Origin: Konateibacter massiliensis
GTDB taxonomy: Bacteria; Bacillota; Clostridia; Lachnospirales; Lachnospiraceae
Direction of reading: 5' to 3'
Length of the DNA stretch: 64,000 nt
Assembly (NCBI RefSeq): GCF_900184995.1
Contig: NZ_LT860098.1
Location: 501,001 to 565,000, forward strand
Part shown: one piece after another, positions 43,098 through 52,352 of the stretch
Layout: each line of letters starts with the position of its first letter
Position numbering within the stretch: position 1 is the stretch's first letter
Notes under the pieces: generated by a model
Told to the model about the DNA's origin: nothing
What the model saw: the letters and a program-made list of their open reading frames with translations, nothing else
The model's database searches: none
Position numbers and translations under genes: made by a program

Positions 43098-44204
43098 CTA
43101 TTCATCATGATAAATTGTTTTATCATCAAACGCAAGTGAAAATTCTATAAAATCCTTTAGCTTCTTTGCCTTCCCCAAAATCTCCTGGGATTTTTCCGAA
43201 TAGAAAAAGTAAGTTCCCTTTCCCGCTTTCTTTGCATTATACATGGCGGCATCCGCCTTTTTTACCAGCTCTTCCGAATTTGTGGCATCATCAGGCGCCA
43301 TTGCAATTCCTATGCTGACTCCAAGCTTCACTTCGTTATCTTCAATATAATATGGTCTCATCACATTATGAATAATATTTTGCGCTACCTCATTGATATA
43401 ATTGATATCAGGTACATTTTCCAACAATACCGTAAATTCATCACCACCGATTCGTGCAACCGTATCATTTTTCCGAATACAGGACTTAATTCTTGCCGCG
43501 ACCTCCTTAAGCGTCAAATCTCCTACCGAATGTCCGAGTGTATCGTTGACCGCTTTGAAACCGTCTAAATCGAGCAGAAGTAATGCCATATTTCTGGAAT
43601 TCTGTGCAGAACAGACAACAGCCTTGTCTATCCTCTCAAAAAACAGAGTTCGGTTCGGAATTCCGGTCAAAGAGTCATAGTATGCCAGTGTGTAAAGGTT
43701 GTCATCTGCCTTTTTGATATTGCTTAAATCCACGGAAATTGCAGTGTAATAATCCTTATCCTTCTGGGCATGCTTCATCGCCGAGATAGACATATACTTC
43801 GGATACAATTCACCGTTTTTCTTCTTATCCCATAACTCTCCCTCCCAATATCCGTTGTCGGTGATGCTCTTCCACATTTCTTTATAGAAATAAGATGACT
43901 GTTTTCCTGATTTCATCATTCTCGGATTGTTACCGATAAGCTCTTCCTGACTATATCCTGACATTTTTTCAAACGCCTCGTTCACTCTTATAATCGTACC
44001 CTCGCTGTCTGTAATCAGAATTCCTTCCACCGCAGAGTTGACAATGCGCTCAGAAACAAGAAGCAATTCATTTAGTTTCTCAATATCCAGTTGTTTTGTA
44101 AGCAGTTCTTTTTCTCTTTTGCGAAGAATAGATACCCAAACTCCCAGTAAAATACATATCACAAACATGAGAATAAGTGCCGCAATAAGTAGAGTCTCGT
44201 ACAT
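43098..44204 (-). CDS. Diguanylate cyclase with PAS domain
   Basis: Membrane-anchored protein of 368 residues: one N-terminal helix (about 4-26), a short coiled coil, a PAS domain (about 50-165, GILITDSEGTIIRVNEAFEK) and a GGDEF domain (about 185-345). The active site RIGGDEFTVLLE is intact, and the inhibitory site RKND lies five residues before it, so c-di-GMP synthesis with product inhibition is expected. A sigma-A-like promoter lies at 44243-44271. It is followed by the chemotaxis-receptor pseudogene. Confidence 0.93.
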   Translation of the reverse strand: MYETLLIAALILMFVICILLGVWVSILRKREKELLTKQLDIEKLNELLLVSERIVNSAVEGILITDSEGTIIRVNEAFEKMSGYSQEELIGNNPRMMKSGKQSSYFYKEMWKSITDNGYWEGELWDKKKNGELYPKYMSISAMKHAQKDKDYYTAISVDLSNIKKADDNLYTLAYYDSLTGIPNRTLFFERIDKAVVCSAQNSRNMALLLLDLDGFKAVNDTLGHSVGDLTLKEVAARIKSCIRKNDTVARIGGDEFTVLLENVPDINYINEVAQNIIHNVMRPYYIEDNEVKLGVSIGIAMAPDDATNSEELVKKADAAMYNAKKAGKGTYFFYSEKSQEILGKAKKLKDFIEFSLAFDDKTIYHDE

Positions 44205-44242
44205 GGTTTCACCTCCTTATTCGTGCAGTCCTTTATTCCTAT

Positions 44243-44271
44243 ATCATACTGTAAATCCACAACTTCTTCAA
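44243..44271 (-). promoter_or_regulatory. Promoter of the diguanylate cyclase gene
   Basis: Minus-strand TTGAAG (44266-44271) and TATGAT (44243-44248) with a 17-base spacer, about 40 bases upstream of the start codon. Confidence 0.6.
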
Positions 44272-44371
44272 CATTTTTCGACACTAATTGACTTTGTTTT
44301 TTTCTTTTCAGTGATATAAACTATAATCCGGATTTTGCAGCAAAATAGGTAAAAAATCCCACCATTATCGA

Positions 44372-44400
44372 TTGACTTTGTCAAAAATAGTAACTATACT
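44372..44400 (+). promoter_or_regulatory. Promoter of the SDR gene
   Basis: TTGACT (44372-44377) and TATACT (44395-44400) with a 17-base spacer. Downstream, GTTAG-TCTTAA-CTAAC (44439-44454) forms a dyad just before the ribosome site, a possible operator. Confidence 0.7.
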
Positions 44401-44473
44401 TAATATTAGCAACATTTCATTATAATTTTAAAACAGTTGTTAGTCTTAACTAACGAGAAAGGACGGTTGTTTT

Positions 44474-45232
44474 ATGTTTAATTTAAAAGGAAGAGTTGTT
44501 GTTGTTTCAGGTGCATCATCAGGACTTGGAGCTCAGATGGCAAAGGGGTTTGCTGCACAGGGTGCTGACCTTGTCATAACCGCAAGAAGATTAGAAAAAC
44601 TGGAAGCTCTGGCTGCTACTATTCGTGAAATGGGTGTAAAATGTTTACCGCTAAAATGTGATGTTACCGATTCCGCAATGATAAATCAGGTTGCAGAGCA
44701 GGTGGAAAAAGAATTCGGCAAGGTTGACGTTTTGGTAAATTGTGCCGGTTCCGCAGAAAATGCGGGAGTTCTTGATATGACAGATGAACAGTGGAAATTT
44801 ACGATTGATACAGATTTAAACAGTGTATTTTATGTTACAAGAGCATTTGCTAATATTATGAAGAAAAATAATTATGGAAGAATTATCAATATCGCTTCCA
44901 TGTACGGTTTGGTAGGAAACACTGCAATTGATACGGTTGCTTACCACTCCTCCAAGGGCGGCGTTGTCAACTTCACAAGAGCGGTTGCTGCCGAGCTTGC
45001 AAAATATAACATTACATGTAATGCAATTTGTCCGGGCTACTTTATGACGGAGCTTACGGAAAGCACTCTGAAAACAGATGCTTTTAGTGCTTATATGAAG
45101 GCTACGGTTCCGTTGGGACGCTACGGAAACGAAGGAGAGTTAAATGCAGGAGCAATTTTCTTAGCAAGTGAGGAAGCATCCTATGTAACCGGTGCTATTT
45201 TGCCGATTGACGGTGGTTATACAGCTGTATAA
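44474..45232 (+). CDS. SDR-family oxidoreductase (gluconate 5-dehydrogenase/KduD-like)
   Basis: Short-chain dehydrogenase of 252 residues. The NAD(P) loop is SGASSGLGAQMAKGF, the core NCAGSAENAG, and the catalytic Ser in NIASMYGLVG with Tyr-x-x-x-Lys in YHSSKGG. The end ITCNAICPGYFMTELT and LPIDGGYTAV resemble gluconate 5-dehydrogenase and 2-deoxy-D-gluconate 3-dehydrogenase, enzymes of sugar-acid and hexuronate use. The substrate is inferred; glucuronate released by the GH115-like enzyme next to it is a reasonable guess. It is monocistronic, with promoter and terminator visible. Confidence 0.9.
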   Translation: MFNLKGRVVVVSGASSGLGAQMAKGFAAQGADLVITARRLEKLEALAATIREMGVKCLPLKCDVTDSAMINQVAEQVEKEFGKVDVLVNCAGSAENAGVLDMTDEQWKFTIDTDLNSVFYVTRAFANIMKKNNYGRIINIASMYGLVGNTAIDTVAYHSSKGGVVNFTRAVAAELAKYNITCNAICPGYFMTELTESTLKTDAFSAYMKATVPLGRYGNEGELNAGAIFLASEEASYVTGAILPIDGGYTAV

Positions 45233-45247
45233 TTAGATTGATTGATA

Positions 45248-45288
45248 AACCGGGCAGAGTTGGTTTTTGCAATTCTGCCCGGTTTTTT
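45248..45288 (+). terminator. Terminator of the SDR gene
   Basis: AACCGGGCAGA (45248-45258) and TCTGCCCGGTT (45274-45284) pair perfectly and are followed by a T-run. Confidence 0.88.
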
Positions 45289-45372
45289 GCGCACCTCGCG
45301 GTGTGGAAGTGTTTGCTGTGCCCTCTCTTAGGTGCGGAGAATGTACACCTTCCTTATTCTTATCTTTATGCC

Positions 45373-47397
45373 CTACTTTGTCTCGCTCTCCTCAAACCGT
45401 TCCTCCATCAATGAAAAAATTTCTTCATCCGTCAGATGATTTTCCATATTCAGAATCAGCATGACACGGCTGTCCTCCTTGGCATACAGAAACTCTCGCT
45501 GCCAGTGATAAAAATGAGGTCCGTCACCCAAATTGCGAAGATAGCTCATAAGTCCCGAAAGAACCCATGCGGTCTGCTTTACGTCGGCAAGGCATTCATT
45601 TTCGTAAAAGTCCTTCCATTTACCATGTTCACGGCTTCGCATTGCCTCATCAGCTTTCAGATAGTGCTTTCTTGCTTTGCCTGCGAGATAAAAAGCCTTT
45701 TGATAATTCTTCTCAATTGCTTCAGTTAGACTTTTAGCTGCCTTATAAGCTCCCTCAAAACATTCATAATGGATTTGAGCCTGTAAAAACAGAGAATCAC
45801 GAAACAGACATTCACTATGCCCCTCCAGAGAAGCTGCCGTCTGTTCACACATTTTAAAGTATTGATAATACTGTTTTTTTGCCTCGAAGCACATTTTTTG
45901 ATATGTTTTCACCTGTTTGCTTAGAGTATCATCCTCCATCAGCCAAAGCAGCTCGTCTGCCCTTTGCTTATCCCCCATATATCTCGATATCAAAATGCGG
46001 GCAACATGGTTTGAAAACTGCTCTCCGGCATGCTCATCCTCTTCCTTTCCATACGCAAATGCATATTCGGGATAAGCCTTTAGACAGTCTGCAATCTCTG
46101 CCACGCCCTCGCCGCCATAATAGCGCTCGACATAGCTTTCTCTTTGCCTTTCAATATCTACACTGCCCTCTCTCCAGAATTCTCCGACAAAGTCCAGCAG
46201 ATAAACATGAGGCTTCACGTTTGAGCAGTTGATAATCCAGAAGTCATCTACACCTTTCTCTAGCACTTCTCCCAGCTCTTTTTTCACAAACTCCGGGGAA
46301 TTTGGAAGCATGGTGATATGGTTTGCCGCCTGTAAATCATAAAAAGAAACATGATAATAAATTCCATGACTCTCTTCATTTTTCTTCTCAGGCAGTGCAT
46401 AAATTCGTGGGTTGTGGTTATTCTGACGCCTTGTCACCATCTTACCAAAGCCGTTGTCCGCCCAGATTTTAATAATGTCTGTCGGCAGCTTTAAATGCCC
46501 TTTCTGGTACAGCTCCATTGTTTCACCGTATAGATTGGTACAGCAAGGGGCATCTTTATCATTTTCCTTCACCAAATCATACTGCTTTTTAATCAGCATA
46601 CTCATCAACTCACCGCGTGCCTCGTCCGTGTCATAACGTGGGTCATTGTCCCAGAACGGACAGTCTCCTTGCCCGCGAAAGCCCAAATTCCAGATAACCT
46701 TTTTATCCTTTTGCCTCTCAATCCCTTCTCTCCAAAGCCTCTCAAACTTTTCCGGATGCTCCTCATAGGATGGATTCAGATCAGGATAGGCTCTCGCAAA
46801 CATTTCCGCTCCAAGCGGCTCTGCGTGATGGTGCGTGATAAAAAGTCCCGTTTCCGCTGCCAAGTCACGGTAAAGATGAGCATTCCTGTCTGTTCCCGGA
46901 ATCACCATATTTCCACCCAACCGGAGCAGCGCTTCAAACACCATCTCCCATGGCTCATCCTTCCTGCGGTTTACATACCAGGTATGGAGCAAAACCTCAT
47001 CGTTGACAAACCATCCTCTGTATCGGATAGCAAACGGCTTCGACCTTTTAAGATAGTTTGAACTAACTTCATAACTCTCCTTCGGAATAAATTCCTGATC
47101 ATTCCAAAACCAAAAGTCATTCACTCCTAAAATACTTCGGCTCACCTCGTAGATTCCGTAGATAAAACCTAACTCGTCCGCTGCCTTGATTTCCAGCCTT
47201 TCCTCAGATACCATCAGCGCAAAGCACTCCGCTTCAAATTCTCCTTCCGAAAGTAAAAGCCGGATTTCTGCCCCCTCTCCTTTAGTATCTAGACATGTCT
47301 TTCTTATATCTCTTCTTAAATTTTCCGCCGCTATCTGTACCGATTTTATCGCAATAGGGGCGGTCACTGCTGTATTCTTATTTATAATAATACTCAT
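45373..47397 (-). CDS. GH115-like alpha-glucuronidase
   Basis: Glycoside hydrolase of 674 residues resembling family GH115, which removes (4-O-methyl) glucuronic acid from xylan and xylo-oligosaccharides. Recognisable segments are FAIRYRGWFVNDEVLLHTWY, LLRLGGNMVIPGTDRNAHLY, THHHAEPLGAEMF, WNLGFRGQGDCPFWD and YGETMELYQKG. Known GH115 enzymes have about 840-970 residues; the C-terminal beta-sandwich is missing here. There is no signal peptide, so it acts inside the cell on imported oligosaccharides. It is the last gene after the sugar ABC importer, with a hairpin in the 68-base gap before it. Confidence 0.85.
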   Translation of the reverse strand: MSIIINKNTAVTAPIAIKSVQIAAENLRRDIRKTCLDTKGEGAEIRLLLSEGEFEAECFALMVSEERLEIKAADELGFIYGIYEVSRSILGVNDFWFWNDQEFIPKESYEVSSNYLKRSKPFAIRYRGWFVNDEVLLHTWYVNRRKDEPWEMVFEALLRLGGNMVIPGTDRNAHLYRDLAAETGLFITHHHAEPLGAEMFARAYPDLNPSYEEHPEKFERLWREGIERQKDKKVIWNLGFRGQGDCPFWDNDPRYDTDEARGELMSMLIKKQYDLVKENDKDAPCCTNLYGETMELYQKGHLKLPTDIIKIWADNGFGKMVTRRQNNHNPRIYALPEKKNEESHGIYYHVSFYDLQAANHITMLPNSPEFVKKELGEVLEKGVDDFWIINCSNVKPHVYLLDFVGEFWREGSVDIERQRESYVERYYGGEGVAEIADCLKAYPEYAFAYGKEEDEHAGEQFSNHVARILISRYMGDKQRADELLWLMEDDTLSKQVKTYQKMCFEAKKQYYQYFKMCEQTAASLEGHSECLFRDSLFLQAQIHYECFEGAYKAAKSLTEAIEKNYQKAFYLAGKARKHYLKADEAMRSREHGKWKDFYENECLADVKQTAWVLSGLMSYLRNLGDGPHFYHWQREFLYAKEDSRVMLILNMENHLTDEEIFSLMEERFEESETK

Positions 47398-47411
47398 GTT
47401 TATCTCCTTCT

Positions 47412-47452
47412 AAAAAAGGCGCCAAAATTTTTCAATTTACAGCACCTTTTTT
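47412..47452 (-). terminator. Terminator between ABC permease and GH115-like gene
   Basis: On the minus strand AAAAAAGGTGC pairs with GGCGCCTTTTTT. It follows the permease stop closely and may reduce read-through into the GH115-like gene. Confidence 0.65.
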
Positions 47453-47465
47453 ATTCTTTATTTTA

Positions 47466-48317
47466 TTAGCCTTTAATTCCGTCCATCGCAATACCATCCA
47501 CCAGATATCTCTGGAAAATAATAAAAAACAGAATAATCGGCAGCAAGGATATCACTGACATGGCGAACAGTCCGCCGTAATTGTTATACGAATTTGGGTC
47601 TAAGTACATATTGAGCGCCAACGGGATTGTAAACTTATTTGTGCTGTTTACAAATATCAACGGCTGGAAGAAATCCTGCCAAATCCAGTAAAAAGCAAAA
47701 ATGGAAGAAGTGATAATCGCCGGTTTTACAACAGGCACTAATATTCGAAACAGGATTGCAATACGTCCGCATCCGTCAATTTCGGCTGCCTCGTCAAGCT
47801 CTCTTGGAATCCCCTGAAAGAACTGCACCATCAAAAAGATGAAGAACGCTCCGCCGAAAAACCAAGGCAATATCAATGAAATTCTTGTATCAATCAGATT
47901 TAATTTTTTCAAGATTATATACTGTGGCACAACCATTACCTGAGCCGGTATCATCATGGTCATCATGACACAACCAAACAAAAGGTTTCCGAAGCGGAAT
48001 TTAATTCTGGAAAATGCATAAGCCGCAAACAGAGAGGTAATGACACATCCAAGCATTCCCACAACGGTGACAAAAAGGGAGTTAAAGAAGAAGGTACTAA
48101 ACGGTACTCCTCCAATTCCTGCAAATCCACTTTTATAGTTTGTTGCGGCATCCCACACCTTTGGGATAAGGGAATAGGCATCCTGAAACATCGTCTGGTT
48201 ACTCTTAAAAGAACTTGCCAGCAGCCAGAGCAGCGGATAAATCATAATAAATCCAAGCAGGCAGGCTCCCATGTGGAAGATAGCAGAATTGACTTTTTTC
48301 TTGTTTTTCATGCCCAT
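47466..48317 (-). CDS. Carbohydrate ABC transporter permease (MsmG/AraQ-like)
   Basis: Membrane permease of 283 residues with six helices and the EAA loop in ELDEAAEIDGCGRIAILFRI. The C-terminal RYLVDGIAMDGIKG is a hallmark of the second permease of family-1 sugar importers. GGGAGGG lies eight bases before the ATG. It starts 3 bases after the first permease gene. It likely imports (glucurono)xylo-oligosaccharides with the adjacent binding protein; the shared ATPase MsmK is usually encoded elsewhere and is absent here. Confidence 0.93.
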   Translation of the reverse strand: MGMKNKKKVNSAIFHMGACLLGFIMIYPLLWLLASSFKSNQTMFQDAYSLIPKVWDAATNYKSGFAGIGGVPFSTFFFNSLFVTVVGMLGCVITSLFAAYAFSRIKFRFGNLLFGCVMMTMMIPAQVMVVPQYIILKKLNLIDTRISLILPWFFGGAFFIFLMVQFFQGIPRELDEAAEIDGCGRIAILFRILVPVVKPAIITSSIFAFYWIWQDFFQPLIFVNSTNKFTIPLALNMYLDPNSYNNYGGLFAMSVISLLPIILFFIIFQRYLVDGIAMDGIKG

Positions 48318-48320
48318 TTT

Positions 48321-49235
48321 CTAGTCCCTCCCTGCTTCGTAATGTACCCAGTTATTCTGAGTCTTAAATAAGAATACGGTGAATACACCGACAATTGCTA
48401 CCAATATCCATGCAAGAGCACAACTGTATCCCATATCAAAATAGGTAAAGGCGCGGCGATACAAATATAATACATAGGAAAGTGTGCTGTCCAGCGGTCC
48501 TCCGTCCGTAATAACGTAGCTCTCCGTAAATACGCGGAAGCCGTTTATAATCTGCAAAATTAGATTGAAGAAAATGGTAGGAGTCAGCATTGGAAGCGTA
48601 ATTTTAGTAAATACTTTCCAAGGCTTCGCGCCATCCACCATAGCCGATTCGTAAAGCGAATACGGTATCTGCTTCAATGCAGAAAGGAAAATCAACATGG
48701 AAGAGCCAAACTGCCACACACCCATCACAACGATTACACCGAGTGCTGTATGAGTATTGCCAAGAAAGGATACCTTCTGGTCAATTCCAAGGCTTCCAAG
48801 CAGTGACATGATGACACCCTGATTGCCAAACATCTGCTTCCACACTACAGAAACTGCAATGCTGCCGCCAATGATAGAAGGAACATAATACAAGGTACGG
48901 TAAAGTCCAAGTCCCTTGTGTTTCTTATTTAAAAGCATGGCGACAAACAGGGCAAAGGCTAATCGAAGCGGCACCAGTGCAAAAACATATGCAAAGGTAA
49001 CTCCCAACGCCTTATAAAAGGTTTTATCTCCGGTAAGTGCCCTGACATAATTATCGACACCGATAAATTGCGGCTTATTTAACAGATTAAAATCGGTAAA
49101 GGAATAATAAATGGAAATCACCATCGGAATCAGCCACATTAGGATAAATCCGGCAATCCATGGGGAAAGCATTAAATATGCCGCAATGTTATCCTGCCGC
49201 TTATATTTCTTTTTAACTAAAGTCTTTGTTTTCAT
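48321..49235 (-). CDS. Carbohydrate ABC transporter permease (MsmF/LplB-like)
   Basis: First permease subunit, 304 residues with six helices and the EAA loop in SLYESAMVDGAKPWKVFTKI. The N-terminus AYLMLSPWIAGFILMWLIPM is typical of sugar permeases of this class. It follows the binding-protein gene after a 70-base gap with a hairpin, and the second permease follows at once. Confidence 0.93.
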   Translation of the reverse strand: MKTKTLVKKKYKRQDNIAAYLMLSPWIAGFILMWLIPMVISIYYSFTDFNLLNKPQFIGVDNYVRALTGDKTFYKALGVTFAYVFALVPLRLAFALFVAMLLNKKHKGLGLYRTLYYVPSIIGGSIAVSVVWKQMFGNQGVIMSLLGSLGIDQKVSFLGNTHTALGVIVVMGVWQFGSSMLIFLSALKQIPYSLYESAMVDGAKPWKVFTKITLPMLTPTIFFNLILQIINGFRVFTESYVITDGGPLDSTLSYVLYLYRRAFTYFDMGYSCALAWILVAIVGVFTVFLFKTQNNWVHYEAGRD

Positions 49236-49262
49236 TACAGTTTCAACCTCATTTCTTCAAAA

Positions 49263-49294
49263 GAGAAGGAGACTGGTATGTCTCCCTCCTCTTC
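49263..49294 (-). terminator. Intra-operon hairpin between SBP and permease genes
   Basis: GAGAAGGAGAC (49263-49273) pairs with GTCTCCCTCCTCTTC (49280-49294) with small bulges. It lies between the binding-protein stop and the first permease start and may limit read-through, keeping binding protein in excess. Confidence 0.5.
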
Positions 49295-49305
49295 TGCTTT
49301 TCGTG

Positions 49306-50697
49306 CTAATTATTTCTTGCCAAAATTGCATTTGCCTCTTCACGGAAGCTGGCTGCTGCATCTGCAGCACTTGTCTGACCATAGTAAACACTGTTTGCAG
49401 CATTTGTAAATGCCCCATTTACCTCAGACATTCCAACTGGATCCGGTGCCGGTGTTTCTCCGCAAAGTGCCGTAGCAGCATCAATTGAGTTAAACATATC
49501 CGTCTGCTGCTGTGTCAGGTTTCCGCCATCAACCATATGCTGACGGATTACTGATGATACAGGGGTACCTCTCTCTGCTGATAAAACATCATTTGCTTCC
49601 TCTGAATTGATAAACCAGTTGATAAATTCTGCTGCTTCCTTTTTCACCTGTGAAGTTTCTGCCACAGAGAAGAACATGCCCGGCTTTGACCATAAGCCAA
49701 GATTCTGAGAGCTGTCGGAAAGCGGCGGTGTAACCATTTTAATATTTTCATTTACTGTGCTTACCTTGGAAGCATAGTTGTTCCACTCTAAAATCATTGC
49801 AGCATCGCCTGTTACAACCGGTCCTGCCTCCTGACCCAATGTAGAAATCTGCGCATACTCATCAGGATTTGGCATAGCCTTCGCGTCCATCAGACCGCTC
49901 CACATGTTAACGAAATCCTCAAATATTTTGTCATCTGTGTAGCCCAAAGACTTATTGTCTTCACTAAACAGTGTTGCACCATTCTGTCTAACCCAGTAGT
50001 TAAAAAGGTTTGTATCGGCTACACTGTCAATAGAAATGCCATACTTACCTGTCTTATCATAAATTTGCTTGTTGATGTCAAGGAAATCACTCCATGTCCA
50101 ATCGCTTGTAGGCTCTGTTACACCTGCCTCAGCAAAAACTGCCGGATTATATCCAATGCTGAGCATGGAGGTGGATAATACCAACGCAGCCATCTTGTCA
50201 TTTACATTTCCTGTGCTTAACAGATTTGCATCGATATTGGACACATCGATGGTACCGTCATCAATAAATTCCTGTAAATCTGCTACTGAGCCATTCTTTG
50301 CATATGTACTCAGGTAGAGATAATCCATCTGCACGATATCAGGCATTGAGCCGGAAGCAGTCTGCGTTGACAGCTTGTCGAAATAGCCGTCCCAGCCTGA
50401 CGGCGAGGTCTCAAATGTAATATTTGGGTGGCTCTCCGTATATAAATCCAACACTTTCTGTGTCAGCTCATGTCTTGTCTGGCTTCCCCACCATGCAATT
50501 TTAATTGTAACCTTGTCTCCTGTATCAGCCGCGGTATCTGTATCCGTCTTTGCTGTATCGGTTGTTGTTGTCTCTGTTGTATCTGTCGTTGTCTCTCCGG
50601 TTGCTGCTTCCTTGGAAGAGCCGCCGCAAGCTGCAAGTGATAATACCATGCTGCCTGCAAGTGCAAGTGCTAAAACCTTTTTTAAAGTCTTTTTCAT
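49306..50697 (-). CDS. Extracellular solute-binding lipoprotein, family 1 (sugar)
   Basis: Binding protein of 463 residues. The signal peptide ends in the lipobox LAAC (Cys 24), followed by a Thr/Asp-rich linker (about 28-62). The mature fold (TIKIAWWGSQTRHELTQKVL, DIVQMDYLYLSTYAKNG, GPVVTGDAAMILEWNNYASK) is that of family-1 sugar binding proteins. It is the first gene of SBP-permease-permease-GH115 and lies downstream of the YesM/YesN pair that probably controls it. The ligand is likely an acidic xylo-oligosaccharide, inferred from the enzyme gene. Confidence 0.93.
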   Translation of the reverse strand: MKKTLKKVLALALAGSMVLSLAACGGSSKEAATGETTTDTTETTTTDTAKTDTDTAADTGDKVTIKIAWWGSQTRHELTQKVLDLYTESHPNITFETSPSGWDGYFDKLSTQTASGSMPDIVQMDYLYLSTYAKNGSVADLQEFIDDGTIDVSNIDANLLSTGNVNDKMAALVLSTSMLSIGYNPAVFAEAGVTEPTSDWTWSDFLDINKQIYDKTGKYGISIDSVADTNLFNYWVRQNGATLFSEDNKSLGYTDDKIFEDFVNMWSGLMDAKAMPNPDEYAQISTLGQEAGPVVTGDAAMILEWNNYASKVSTVNENIKMVTPPLSDSSQNLGLWSKPGMFFSVAETSQVKKEAAEFINWFINSEEANDVLSAERGTPVSSVIRQHMVDGGNLTQQQTDMFNSIDAATALCGETPAPDPVGMSEVNGAFTNAANSVYYGQTSAADAAASFREEANAILARNN

Positions 50698-50796
50698 TTT
50701 CCCTTCTCCTTTTCATTTTGTGTTTCAATGTTTATAATGCTATTCTAATCAAATACCTTTCTGTTTTGAATGGAATTTTCGGAGTAATGACTTGAA

Positions 50797-50835
50797 AAAA
50801 ACCGACTTTTTTATTTTATCCAAAAAGTCGGTTTT
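50797..50835 (-). terminator. Terminator after the first YesN-like gene
   Basis: AAAACCGACTTTTT and AAAAAGTCGGTTTT pair perfectly around a 10-base loop. On the minus strand it ends in a T-run 12 bases after the response-regulator stop. Confidence 0.85.
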
Positions 50836-50846
50836 CTTCTATTTCT

Positions 50847-52352
50847 TTATTTCACCATATCGCGATACTCCGTAGGCGACATTTCCGCCACTTTTTTAAA
50901 CGCCTTTGAAAAATACTGTCCGTCGGCAGGGTAGCCTACAAGCTCTGCCAACTCAGAGATTTTCATATCCGAATTATACGTAAGGAGACGTTTTGCCAAT
51001 TCAATTCGAAGTTCCAGCAGAAAGGTTGAAAATTTCACCTTTTGGTTCTTAACAAATATTCTTCCAAAATAGTCTTCATTCATGTAAAGAACCTCTTTTG
51101 CCAGATACTGTATACTCATTTCAGGATTTTGCAGGTTTTTATAGGTTGACATAAGAATGCTTCTGACCCGCAAATCTTCTTTGGTCTGTACTTCTTTTGT
51201 CTGCTTTCTTTTGATAATTCCTTCTGCTGTTTGCTCAAAAAGCTCCCATGCCTGCTCCTTACCTACACTCCGGTAGGAGAAGGAGACTTCTTCCCCATAG
51301 AGGACTTTGAAAATCCATCTGCACACTTCTTCTTTTTGCTTTATCATATAATTTTCCAACTCCATCTTTATAAAGGCAAGATGCAGCTCAAACAAAATAT
51401 CATTGTACTCCGTAATACTGCCAAGCCGCGAATAGTCTACCAGTCTGGAGGATTTTCCCTGCATCTCACGAAACAGCTCATAATGCAGCAATTTGTCTCC
51501 GTGTTCAAGGGATCCGATTCGAAACAGCTCCTCAATCTGGAGATACAAGGTGTTTACCTCATGGAGTGATCCTTGTTCACTAAGTGCCGCTGTAATGGAA
51601 AAACTCGTTATTCTCTTCATCTCCACCTTGGTCCGGTCAAGCATCGCTTCAACTGCTTCCATCTTTTCTGCCTTAATTAAAAACAGCACCTCATTTTGTA
51701 TCGAAGCGGATAAAATAATGTTCTTTTCGCCCAGTAATTCTCCTACAATGTTTTCGAGGCAAAACTGCTCCAGATAATCAATCTTGTTTTCAAAGCGCAT
51801 CGAAAGTACTCGAACCTGTTGCTCCTCCGATTCAAGCTCCGCCAGAAACAGCTGATATTCTCTCTGAATCTGTTCGCGGTCTAAGAGCATATTTCGAAAA
51901 ATCTGTTCCTTCGCTCTTGGCAAAAGTCTCCGCACCGTGTCGTGATACTGGCTGCTTTCCTCCTTTTGCTGCTGCTTTTTCAAAATACCCGCCTTTACCT
52001 TCTCAATCACCTCGACAATTTTCTCTTCATCGCAAGGCTTTAAAATATAATGGCGCACGCCCTCTTCCATCGCCTGACTGGTAAATTCATACTCGCCATA
52101 GCCTGAAAGCACGATAAATTCTACCTCAGGAAAGCTCTTTCTCGTCTTCTTAATCAACTCAATACCGTTCATAACAGGCATTTTAATGTCGGTGAGGACG
52201 ATATCCGGATGGCATGTCTGTATTTTCTCAAAACCGTCAACCCCGTTCCATGCCGTTCCGACCAGCTCAATATCATAATTCTTCCAAGGAATAAACTGTG
52301 CCATTCCCTCACATTCAATTTCTTCATCATCCACAATCAAAAGCTTATACAT
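50847..52352 (-). CDS. Response regulator, AraC type (YesN-like)
   Basis: Regulator of 501 residues: a receiver domain (1-120, phospho-Asp in DIVLTDIKMP), a long helical linker, and two C-terminal AraC helix-turn-helix units (about 400-500, SIQYLAKEVLYMNEDYFGRI and ISELAELVGYPADGQYFSKA). It overlaps the sensor-kinase gene by 8 bases. The pair probably senses extracellular oligosaccharide and activates the SBP-permease-GH115 operon immediately downstream. Confidence 0.93.
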   Translation of the reverse strand: MYKLLIVDDEEIECEGMAQFIPWKNYDIELVGTAWNGVDGFEKIQTCHPDIVLTDIKMPVMNGIELIKKTRKSFPEVEFIVLSGYGEYEFTSQAMEEGVRHYILKPCDEEKIVEVIEKVKAGILKKQQQKEESSQYHDTVRRLLPRAKEQIFRNMLLDREQIQREYQLFLAELESEEQQVRVLSMRFENKIDYLEQFCLENIVGELLGEKNIILSASIQNEVLFLIKAEKMEAVEAMLDRTKVEMKRITSFSITAALSEQGSLHEVNTLYLQIEELFRIGSLEHGDKLLHYELFREMQGKSSRLVDYSRLGSITEYNDILFELHLAFIKMELENYMIKQKEEVCRWIFKVLYGEEVSFSYRSVGKEQAWELFEQTAEGIIKRKQTKEVQTKEDLRVRSILMSTYKNLQNPEMSIQYLAKEVLYMNEDYFGRIFVKNQKVKFSTFLLELRIELAKRLLTYNSDMKISELAELVGYPADGQYFSKAFKKVAEMSPTEYRDMVK

